Positions 1 to 9,900 of a stretch of DNA of 64,000 nucleotides are shown piece by piece. Position 1 is the first letter of the stretch, and each line of letters starts with the position of its first letter. Both the position numbers and the translations under genes were made by a program. This DNA is from Bufo bufo (lineage: Eukaryota; Chordata; Amphibia; Anura; Bufonidae). Below the pieces are notes generated by a model that did no database searches, had not been told where the DNA came from, and saw nothing but the letters and a program-made list of their open reading frames with translations. The stretch covers positions 785,794,772-785,858,771 of the forward strand of contig NC_053389.1 of assembly GCF_905171765.1 (NCBI RefSeq), in the 5' to 3' direction.

Positions 1-30
1 AATGAGATCATTGTCAGATGTCACAGCTAA

Positions 31-519
31 GGCTACTTTCACACTTGCGTTTTTGCTGGATCCGGCAGGGTCCAGCAAAAACACTTCCGTTACTGATAAT
101 ACAACCATCTGCATCCGTTATGAACGGTTCCGGTTGTATTATCTTCACCATCGCCAAGACGGATCCGTCATGAACTCCATTGAAAGTTAATGGGGGACAG
201 ATCCGTTTTCTTTTGTGGCAGATTGTGGCAGAGAAAACTGATCTGTCCCCATTGACTTGCATTGGGGGTAATGCCGGATCCGTCTTGCATCCGCATCCCA
301 GGACAGAAAGCAAAATACAACATGTTGCGGTTTGCTCTCCGGTCTGGGAACACAACTAAACGGAACGGAATGCATTTTGGAGCATTCCGTTCTGTTCAGT
401 TCAGTTTTGTCCCCATTGACAATGAATGGGGACAAAACTAAAGCGTTTTTTTTTCCGCTATTGAGCTCCTACGATGGAACTCAATACCGGAAAACTTAAA
501 CACTAGTGTGAAACTACCC
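31..519. mobile_element. Short inverted-repeat DNA element, TTAA-type (piggyBac-like?)
   Basis: The ends are inverted: the left end reads ggctactttcacact and the complement of the right end reads gggtagtttcacact. The flanks are ctaa on the left and ttaa on the right, compatible with a TTAA target duplication carrying one mutation, which would suggest a piggyBac-type non-autonomous element. The interior is built of self-complementary stretches around ccattgac and has no coding capacity; the open frames across it are not genes. Superfamily assignment is inference from the flanks only. Confidence 0.55.
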
Positions 520-750
520 TTAAACGTATTGTCTATGGACTGCAGTAGCTTTAAAAAATTCACACATCAAGTCAAAGTTGTAATGATGGTTAATAAGTTT
601 ATGGTTGGTCTTATGATCTTTAGCCCTAGTCTAACCTGTCCATCTATCACAATGTAATCACTAGCACGTCAATAAAATCCCATAGATAAATATTAGCTTT
701 CTTTTCCTATTTGTGCTCATAGAATACTGATCACAGCTATGGAAGCTTAA

Positions 751-1101
751 AGGGTTTGTCCAAGATTATTCAAAATTTCTGACAACCCCTAGAATTGCTT
801 AAAATAGAAAAAAAAAACATGTTGTACTCCTTTCTCCAGAGCCGTTGTGGCCCTAGCTGGTCTGGTCCTCCTACCCATGTTTATTTACAGACAGCAACAA
901 TGTGCACAGTGTCGTGCAGGTGTATGGAGTGTCACTGCTACAGCCAGTCACTGCAGTGGTCATGGGAGGCTGTGTATAAACAAACAGAGGCAGGAGGACC
1001 GGACACGCGCAGCAGAGGATGGCACTGAAGACAAGGGTGAGTATGACACCATTTTTTTTTTTATTTTAAGCAATTGTGGGGGTTGATCTTGGGCAACCCC
1101 T
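751..1101. mobile_element. TTAA-flanked short inverted-repeat element (MITE)
   Basis: TTAA at 747-750 and 1102-1105 bracket inverted ends: left agggtttgtccaagat, complement of right aggggttgcccaagat. The interior is about 350 bp with no recognisable protein. This fits a piggyBac-derived MITE. The stretch 524-746 before it holds nothing I recognise. Confidence 0.55.
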
Positions 1102-1214
1102 TTAAAGCGAATGTCTCCCACTGCACAGTTTAAATATATTATTATATAATACTGCTGTACTTTCTAAATACATTACATTACTTGTATGTATCATGAGTTT
1201 AATCCTCTGTTATA

Positions 1215-2782
1215 CACTGCTCAAAAAAATAAAGGGAACACTTAAACAACACAATGTAACTCCAAGTCAATCACACTTCTGTGAAATCAAACTGTCCACT
1301 TAGGAAGCAACACTGAGTGACAATCAATTTCACATGCTGTTTTGCAAATGGGATAGACAACAGGTGGAAATTATAGGCAATTAGCAAGACACCCCCAATA
1401 AAGGAGTGGTTCTGCAGGTGGTGACCTGCCCACTTCTCAGTTCCTATGCTTCCTGGCTGATGTTTTGGTCACTTTTGAATGCTGGCGGTGCTTTCACTCT
1501 AGTGGTAGCATGAGACGGAGTCTACAACCCACACAAGTGGCTCAGGTAGTGCAGCTTATCCAGGAATGGCACATCAATGCGAGCTGTGGCAAGAAGGTTT
1601 GCTGTGTCTGTCAGCGTAGTGTCCAGAGCATGGAGGCGCTACCAGGAGATCAGAAGACGTGGAGGAGGCCGTAGGAGGGCAACAACCCAGCAGCAGGACC
1701 GCTACCTCCGCCTTTGTGCAAGGAGGAACAGGAGGATCACTGCCAGAGCCCTGCAAAATGATCTCCAGCAGGCCACAAATGTGCATGTGTCTGCTCAAAT
1801 GGTCAGAAACAGACTCCATGAGGGTGATATCAGGGCCCGACGTCCACAGGTGGGGGTTGTGCTTACAGCCCAACACCGTGCAGGACGTTTGGCATTTGCC
1901 AGAAAACACCAAGATTGGCAAATTCGCCACTGGCGCCCTGTGCTCTTCACAGATGAAAGCAGGTTCACACTGAGCACATGTGACAGACGTGACAGAGTCT
2001 GGAGACGCCGTAGAGAACGTTCTGCTGCCTGCAACATCCTCCAGCATGACCGGTTTGGCATTAGGTCAGTAATGGTGTGGGGTGGCATTTCTTTGGAGGG
2101 CCGCACAGCCCTCCATGTGCTCGCCAGAGGTAGCCTGACTGCCATTAGGTACCGAGATGAGATCCTCAGACCCCTTGTGAGACCATATGCTGGTGCGGTT
2201 GGCCCTGGGTTCCTCCTAATGCAAGACAATGCTAGACCTCATGTGGCTGGAGTGTGTCAGCAGTTCCTGCAAGATGAAGGCATTGATGCTATGGACTGGC
2301 CCGCCCGTTCCCCAGACCTGAATCCAATTGAGCACATCTGGGACATCACTTCTCGCTCTATCCACCAACGTCACGTTGCACCACAGACTGTCCGGGAGTT
2401 GGCAGGTGCTTTAGTCCAGGTCTGGGAGGAGATCCCTCAGGAGACCGTCCGCCACCTCATCAGGAGCATGCACAGGCGTTGTAGGGATGTCATACAGGCA
2501 CGTGGAGGCCACACACACTACTGAGCCTCATTTTGACTTGTTTTAAGGACATTACATCAAAGTTGGATCAGCCTGTAGTGTGTTTTTCCACTTTAATTTT
2601 GAGGGTGACTCCAAATCCAGACCTCCATGGGTTAAAAAATTTGATTTCCATTTTTTTCTTTTGTGTGATTTTGTTGTCAGCACATTCAACTATGTAAAGA
2701 ACAAAGTATTTCAGAAGAATATTTCATTAATTCAGATCTAGGATGTGTTATTTTTGTGTTCCCTTTATTTTTTTGAGCAGTG
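1215..2782 (+). mobile_element. Tc1-like transposon, copy 1 (full length, DD34E)
   Basis: A complete Tc1/mariner element of 1568 bp. The terminal inverted repeats match perfectly over 27 bp, beginning cactgctcaaaaaaataaag on each strand. Both ends abut TA, the expected target duplication, and the insertion lies inside the 92-97 bp satellite. It carries one transposase frame, broken by a 1-nt insertion. Copies of the same family lie at 5338-6913 and 58662-60236. The intact ends mean it could still be mobilised in trans if an active source existed. Confidence 0.95.
1510..2524 (+). pseudogene. Tc1-like transposase, frameshifted
   Basis: A DDE transposase that would cut and paste the surrounding element. 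The natural start is the ATG at 1510 (MRRSLQPTQ), matching the other two copies and giving about 341 aa in the unbroken family. Relative to them there is one extra A near 1564-1566, which shifts the frame, and a 12-nt in-frame deletion near 1650 that removes four residues. From ATG 1577 the frame is open for 315 codons: helix-turn-helix DNA-binding region, basic GGGRRRA linker, then catalytic D126 in LFTDESRF, D217 in QDNARPH and E252 in NPIEHIW. The D-D gap is 90 residues and the D-E gap is 34, so DD34E. All three catalytic residues are intact; only the N-terminus is damaged. The antisense open frames here are shadows. Confidence 0.93.
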
Positions 2783-3327
2783 TATATACTCCAGAGCTGA
2801 AATCACTATCTGCTGGTGATTTTACTGTGTACATACATTACATTACTTATCCTGTACTGATCCTGAGTTATATCCTGTATTATACTCCAAAGCTGCACTC
2901 ACTATTCTGCTGGTAGTCACTATGTACATAAACAACGTATTATCCTATACAAACCCTGAGTTACATCCTGTATTATACTCCAGAGCTGCACTGACTATTC
3001 TGCTGGTGGAGTCACTGTGTACCTTTATAACATTACTTATCCTGTACTGATACTGAGTTACATCCTGTATTATACACCAGAGCGGCACTTGCTATTCTGC
3101 TGGTGGAGTCACTGTGTACATTTATAACATTACTTATCTTGTACTGATACTGAGTTACATCCTGTATTATACTCCAGAGCTGCACTCACTATTCTTCTTA
3201 CTGGCTAAACACTTATAAGCATTCTTTGCAGGTTCAATGTCATTACAGAGCTCTAGTGATTTGCACTCTGGGAATGCATTTTACACTAGGGATATGTCTG
3301 CCATCAAACTTGTGTGTAAGCAATAAC

Positions 3328-3377
3328 AACCAGACAGAATAGTGAATGCAGCTCTGAAATATAATACAGGCTACAAC
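3328..3377 (-). repeat. Inverted fragment of the 92-97 bp satellite
   Basis: The complement of this stretch reads cctgtattat, then cagagctgca and cactattctg, matching the satellite at 2785-3200 in opposite orientation. It is a single partial copy. The DNA from 3378 to 3593 and from 5077 to 5263 holds no gene; short similar motifs on both sides (around gaatgaatg and tgttcgttt) suggest that the element at 3594 landed in an older repeat. Confidence 0.6.
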
Positions 3378-3593
3378 ATTAATTAATATTTCATAATGTT
3401 ATCACATGGGAAAATAATCTGCCTATAGCTAGTGCTGATTGACGATATTCCAAGTTGATCGATGCTTGTGTAACTTCCTTTTACCTGCAGAAATGATTGT
3501 GTTTATGCAAACTGGAATGAATGATCGTTAATACGATTGTTCGTTTCCACACAGTTTGCATATTGTCAGCAGCACATCTCCTTATCACACATA

Positions 3594-5074
3594 CACTGTG
3601 TACAGAATTATTAGGCAAATGAGTATTTTGACCACATCATCCTCTTTATGCATGTTGTCTTACTCCAAGCTGTATAGGCTCGAAAGCCTACTACCAATTA
3701 AGCATATTAGGTGATGTGCATCTCTGTAATGAGAAGGGGTGTGGTCTAATGACATCAACACCCTATATTAGGTGTGCATAATTATTAGGCAACTTCCTTT
3801 CCTTTTGGCAAAATGTTTCAAAAGAAGGACTTGACAGGCTCAGAAAAGTCAAAAATAGTGAGATATCTTGCACAGGGTCGCAAGAAGCGCGTGGAAAAAC
3901 CAAGGCGCAAAATAACTGCCCATGAACTGAGAAAAGTCAAGCGTGCAGCTGCCAAGATGCCACTTGCCACCAGTTTGGCCATATTTCAGAGCTGCAACAT
4001 CACTGGAGTGCCCAAAAGCACAAGGTGTGCAATACTCAGAGACATGGCCAAGGTAAGAAAGGCTGAAAGACGACCACCACTGAACAAGACACACAAGCTG
4101 AAACGTCAAGACTGGGCCAAGAAATATCTCAAGACTGATTTTTCTAAGGTTTTATGGACTGATGAAATGAGAGTGAGTCTTGATGGGCCAGATGGATGAG
4201 CCCGTGGCTGGATTGGTAAAGGGCAGAGAGCTCCAGTCCGACTCAGACGCCAGCAAGGTGGAGGTGGAGTACTGGTTTGGGCTGGTATCATCAAAGATGA
4301 GCTTGTGGGGCCTTTTCAGGTTGAGGATGGAGTCAAGCTCAACTCCCAGTCCTACTGCCAGTTTCTGGAAGACACCTTCTTCAAGCAGTGGTACAGGAAG
4401 AAGTCTGCATCCTTCAAGAAAAACATGATTTTCATGCAGGACAATGCTCCATCACACGCGTCCAAGTACTCCACAGAGTGGCTGGCAAGAAAGGGTATAA
4501 AAGAAGAAAATCTAATGACATGGCCTCCTTGTTCACCTGATCTGAACCCCATTGAGAACCTGTGGTCCATCATCAAATGTGAGATTTACAAGGAGGGAAA
4601 ACAGTACACCTCTCTGAACAGTGTCTGGGAGGCTGTGGTTGCTGCTGCACGCAATGTTGATGGTGAACAGATCAAAACACTGACAGAATCCATGAATGGC
4701 AGGCTTTTGAGTGTCCTTGCAAAGAAAGGTGGCTATATTGGTCACTGATTTGTTTTTGTTTGTTTTTGAATGTCAGAAATGTATATTTGTGAATGTTGAG
4801 ATGTTATATTGGTTTCACTGGTAAAAATAAATAATTGAAATGGGTATATATTTGTTTTTTGTTAAGTTGCCTAATAATTATGCACAGTAATAGTCACCTG
4901 CACACACAGATATCCCCCTAAAATAGCTAAAACTAAAAACAAACTAAAAACTACTTCCAAAAATATTCAGCTTTGATATTAAGAGTTTTTTGGGTTCATT
5001 GAGAACATGGTTGTTGTTCAATAATAAAATTAATACTCAAAAATACAACTTGCCTAATAATTCTGCACTCCCTG
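3594..5074 (+). mobile_element. Tc1-like transposon with DD37E transposase and IR/DR ends
   Basis: TA lies at 3592-3593 and at 5075-5076. The outer inverted repeats share cagaattattaggcaa and its complement. A second inner copy of attattaggcaact lies 174 bp inside the left end, and its complement lies 183 bp inside the right end. This paired arrangement is the IR/DR architecture known from Sleeping Beauty-type Tc1 elements. The extreme left tip differs from the right tip (cactgtgta versus cagggagtg in terminal orientation), so that end has decayed. The family is unrelated in sequence to the Tc1 copies at 1215, 5338 and 58662. Confidence 0.9.
3813..4748 (+). pseudogene. DD37E Tc1-like transposase, nonsense-mutated and deleted
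   Basis: The frame opens at ATG 3813 (MFQKKDLTGSEKSK) and runs in a single phase to 4748, interrupted by TGA at 4197-4199, most likely a mutated TGG tryptophan. The first catalytic D is residue 117 in LWTDEMR, the second is in FMQDNAPSH, and E is in NPIENLW. There are 37 residues between the second D and E, giving DD37E. D1 sits early: the N-terminal helix-turn-helix region is shortened at about residue 20 (RYLA joined to QGRKK), by an estimated 30 residues relative to usual Tc1 transposases of about 340 aa. The spacing fits the DD37E 'TRT' lineage reported in vertebrates; that name is from memory of the literature and untested here. The copy is inactive. Confidence 0.9.
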
Positions 5075-5263
5075 TATGCCCCCCATAGAAGATACAGTCA
5101 ATGTTCGTTTGCGAGCTGATCATTGGAATCAGGAATGAATGTTTCTGTAAATAGCCCTTTCAGCAATGTACAGTATATCATTTGTGCAGTGCATGGTGGT
5201 GGTGGCGCCAACAGCACTGTGTAACACTGTTTATTAGGCAACTATAGGTATGTATTACTTGGC

Positions 5264-5337
5264 CACTGTATGGTGCTGTTATTTGGGCACTATACTGTAT
5301 ACACACTGTATGGTGCTGTTATTTGGGCACTATACTA
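5264..5337 (+). repeat. Left stub of the 40-bp satellite
   Basis: Nearly two copies of the 40-bp monomer (core tggtgctgttatttgggcac) precede the Tc1 insertion at 5338. The array resumes directly after the element at 6914, so the transposon split an existing array near its left edge. Confidence 0.9.
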
Positions 5338-6913
5338 CACTGTTAAAAAAAAAATAAAGGGAACACTTAAACAACACAATGTAACTCCAAGTCAATCACA
5401 CTGTGAAATCAAACTGTCCACTTAGGAAGCAACACTGAGTGACAATCAATTTCACATGCTGTTGTGCAAATGGGATAGACAACAGGTGGAAATTATAGGC
5501 AATTAGCAAGACACCCCCAATAAAGGAGTGGTTCTGCAGGTGGTGACCACAGACCATTTCTCAGTTCCTATGCTTCCTGGCTGATGTTTTGGTCACTTTT
5601 GAATGCTGGCGGTGCTTTCACTCTAGTGGTAGCATGAGACGGAGTCTACAACCCACACAAGTGGCTCAGGTAGTGCAGCTTATCCAGGATGGCACATCAA
5701 TGCGAGCTGTGGCAAGAAGGTTTGCTGTGTCTGTCAGCGTAGTGTCCAGAGCATGGAGGCGCTACCAGGAGACAGGCCAGTACATCAGGAGATGTGGAGG
5801 AGGCCGTAGGAGGGCAACAACCCAGCAGCAGGACCGCTACCTCCGCCTTTGTGCAAGGAGGAACAGGAGGAGCAATGCCAGAGCCCTGTAAAATGACCTC
5901 CAGGAGGCCACAAATGGGCATGTGTCTGTTCAAACCTTCAGAAACAGACTCCATGAGGGTGATATGAGGGCCCGACGTCCACAGGTGGGGGTTGTGCTTA
6001 CAGCCCAACACCGTGCAGGACGTTTGGCATTTGCCAGAGAACACCAAGATTGGCAAATTCGCCACTGGCGCCCTGTGCTCTTCACAGATGAAAGCAGGTT
6101 CACACTGAGCACATGTGACAGACGTGACAGAGTCTGGAGACGCCGTGGAGAACGTTCTGCTGCCTGCAACATCCTCCAGCATGATCGGTTTGGCATTGGG
6201 TCAGTAGTGGGGTGGCATGTCTTTGGAGGGCCGCACAGCCCTCCATGTGCTCGCCAGAGCTAGCCTGACTGCCATTAGGTACCGAGATGAGATCCTCAGA
6301 CCCCTTGTGAGACCATATGCTGGTGCGGTTGGCCCTGGGTTCCTCCTAATGCAAGACAATGCTAGACCTCATGTGGCTGGAGTGTGTCAGCAGTTCCTGC
6401 AAGATGAAGGCATTGATGCTATGGACTGGCCCGCCCGTTCCCCAGACCTGAATCCAATTGAGCACATCTGGGACATCATGTCTCGCTCTATCCACCAACG
6501 TCACGTTGCACCACAGACTGTCCAGGAGTTGGCAGATGCTTTAGTCCAGGTCTGGGAGGAGATCCCTAAGGAGACCGTCCGCCACCTCATCAGGAGCATG
6601 CACAGGCGTTGTAGGGAGGTCATACAGGCACGTGGAGGCCACACACACTACTGAGCCTCATTTTGACTTGTTTTAAGGCCATTACATCAAAGTTGGATCA
6701 GCCTGTAGTGTGTTTTTCCACTTTAATTTTGAGTGTGACTCCAAATCCAGACCTCCATGGGTTAAAAAATTTGATTTCCATTTTTTTATTTTTGTGTGAT
6801 TTTGTTGTCAGCACATTCAACTATGTAAAGAACAAAGTATTTCAGAAGAATATTTAATTAATTCAGATCTAGGATGTGTTATTTTTGTGTTCCCTTTATT
6901 TTTTTGAGCAGTG
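5338..6913 (+). mobile_element. Tc1-like transposon, copy 2, inserted in the 40-bp satellite
   Basis: Same family as copy 1, 1576 bp. The right inverted repeat is intact (complement cactgctcaaaaaaataaag); the left tip has decayed to cactgttaaaaaaaaaataa. TA flanks both sides (5336-5337 and 6914-6915). The flanking DNA on both sides is satellite monomer, so the target site can be read exactly: a TA inside the tactatata part of the monomer. Confidence 0.95.
5634..6654 (+). pseudogene. Tc1-like transposase, nonsense plus 5-bp deletion
   Basis: Starts at ATG 5634 ([14 protein letters not shown]). A TAA stop at 5889-5891 replaces the CAA glutamine seen in copies 1 and 3. The same phase continues to about 6205, where a 5-bp deletion relative to copy 1 (in the VMVWGGIS region) shifts the frame; the C-terminal half resumes from about 6217 and ends at 6654. 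Catalytic residues persist in the separate pieces: [15 protein letters not shown] and NPIEHIW, with DD34E spacing. Two disabling changes plus a decayed left end make this the most degraded of the three copies. Confidence 0.93.
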
Positions 6914-9900
6914 TATATAGACAGCGTATGGTGCTGTTATTTGGGCACTATACTATACAGACCCCGTATGGTGCTGTTATTTGGGCACTATACTATATAC
7001 ACACTGTATGGTGCTGTTATTTGGGCACTATACTATATACACACTGTATGGTGCTGTTATTTGGGCACTATACTATATACACACTGTATGGTGCTGTTAT
7101 TTGGGCACTATACTATATACACACTGTATGGTACTGTTATTTGGGCACTATACTATATACACACTGTATGGTACTGTTATTTGGGCACTATACTATATAC
7201 ACACTGTATGGTGCTGTTATTTGGGCACTATACTATATACACACTGTATGGTGCTGTTATTTGGGCACTATACTATATAGACACCGTATAATGCTGTAAC
7301 TTGGGCACTATACTATATAGACACCGTATGGTGCTGTTATTTGGGCACTATACTATATACACACTGTATGGTACTGTTATTTGGGCACTATACTATATAC
7401 ACACTGTATGAGGCTGTTATCTGGGCACTATACTATATACACACTGTATGGTGCTGTTATTTGGGCACTATACTATATAGACACCGTATGGTGCTGTTAT
7501 TTGGGCACTATACTATATAGACACTGTATGGTGCTGTTATTTGGGCACTATACTATATAGACACCGTATGGTGCTGTTATTTGGGCACTATACTATATAG
7601 ACACCGTATGGTGCTGTTATTTGGGCACTATACTATATATACACTGTATGGTGCTGTTATCTGGGCACTATACTATATATACATTGTATGAGGCTGTTAT
7701 TTGGGCACTATACTATATATACATTGTATGAGGCTGTTATTTGGGCACTATACTATATATACACTGTATGGTGCTGTTATTTGGGCACTATACTATATAG
7801 ACACTGTATGGTACTGTTATCTGGGCACTATACTATATAGACACTGTATGAGGCTGTTATTTGGGCACTATACTATATAGACACTGTATGGTGCTGTTAT
7901 TTGGGCACTATACTATATACACACTGTATGGTGCTGTTATCTGGGCACTATACTATATAGACACTGTATGGTGCTGTTATTTGGGCACTATACTATATAG
8001 ACACTGTATGGTGCTGTTATTTGGGCACTATACTATATACACACTGTATGGTACTGTTATCTGGGCACTATACTATATAGACACTGTATGAGGCTGTTAT
8101 TTGGGCACTATACTATATATACACTGTATGGTGCTGTTATTTGGGCACTATACTATATAGACACTGTATGGTGCTGTTATTTGGGCACTATACTATATAT
8201 ACACTGTATGGTACTGTTATTTGGGCACTATACTATATATACACTGTATGGTGCTGTTATTTGGGCACTATACTATATACACACTGTATGGTGCTGTTAT
8301 TTGAGCACTATACTATATAGACACTGTATGGTGCTGTTATTTGGGCACTATACTATATAGACAGCGTATGGTGCTGTTATTTGGGCACTATACTATATAG
8401 ACACTGTATGGTGCTGTTATTTGGGCATTATACTATATAGATGCCATATGGTGCTGTTATTTGGGCACTATACTATATACACACTGTATGGTGCTGTTAT
8501 TTGGGCACTATACTATATAGACACTGTATGGTGCTGTTATTTGGGCACTATACTATATACACACTGTATGGTGCTGTTATTTGGGCACTATACTATATAC
8601 ACACTGTATGGTGCTGTTATTTGGGCACTATACTATATAGACACTGTAGGGTGCTGTTATTTGGGCACTATACTATATAGACACTGTATGAGGCTGTTAT
8701 TTGGGCACTATACTATATAGACACCGTATAGTGCTGTTATTTGGGCACTATACTATATACACACTGTATGGTGCTGTTATTTGGGCACTATACTATATAC
8801 ACACTGTATGGTGCTGTTATTTGGGCACTATACTATATACACACTGTATGGTGCTGTTATTTGGGCACTATACTATATAGGCACTGTATGAGGCTGTTAT
8901 TTGGGCACTATACTATATAGGCACTGTATGAGGCTGTTATTTGGGCACTATACTATATATACACTGTATGGTGCTGTTATTTGGGCACTATACTATATAG
9001 GCACTGTATGAGGCTGTTATTTGGGCACTATACTATATAGACACTGTATGGTGCTGTTATTTGGGCACTATACTATATACACACTGTATGAGGCTGTTAT
9101 CTGGGCACTATACTATATACACACTGTATGGTGCTGTTATTTGGGCACTATACTATATACACACTGTATGAGGCTGTTATTTGGGCACTATACTATATAC
9201 ACACTGTATGGTGCTGTTATTTGGGCACTATACTATATAGACACCGTATGGTGCTGTTATTTGGGCACTATACTATATAGACACCGTATGGTGCTGTTAT
9301 TTGGGCACTATACTATATAGACACTGTATGGTGCTGTTATTTGGGCACTATACTATATAGACACCGTATGGTGCTGTTATTTGGGCACTATACTATATAG
9401 ACACTGTATGGTGCTGTTATTTGGGCACTATACTATATATACACCGTATGGTGCTGTTATTTGGGCACTATACTATATAGACACCGTATGGTGCTGTTAT
9501 TTGGGCACTATACTATATATACACTGTATGGTGCTGTTATCTGGGCACTATACTATATATACATTGTATGAGGCTGTTATTTGGGCACTATACTATATAT
9601 ACATTGTATGAGGCTGTTATTTGGGCACTATACTATATATACACTGTATGGTGCTGTTATTTGGGCACTATACTATATAGACACTGTATGGTACTGTTAT
9701 CTGGGCACTATACTATATAGACACTGTATGAGGCTGTTATTTGGGCACTATACTATATAGACACTGTATGGTGCTGTTATTTGGGCACTATACTATATAC
9801 ACACTGTATGGTGCTGTTATCTGGGCACTATACTATATAGACACTGTATGGTGCTGTTATTTGGGCACTATACTATATAGACACTGTATGGTACTGTTAT

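Larger units (their letters stand above)
1150..3200 (+). repeat. 92-97 bp satellite, short array split by a Tc1 insertion
   Basis: Diverged tandem monomers contain atcctgtattatac, ctccagagctgcactc and ctattctgctggtgg in a fixed order. About four recognisable monomers lie at 2785-3200, and a degenerate one lies at about 1150-1214 left of the Tc1 element at 1215-2782. The same monomer recurs at 3328-3377 (inverted), 15258-16660, 23785-23857, 26599-26918 and 63101-63236 (inverted). Confidence 0.75.

Noticed and set aside
1574..2047. Minus-strand frame of 157 codons (equivalents at 5697-6182 and, on the + strand, 59397-59882) as a conserved gene
   Set aside because: It is exactly antisense to the Tc1 transposase and is conserved only because the transposon is. 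The sense frame carries the DDE motifs.
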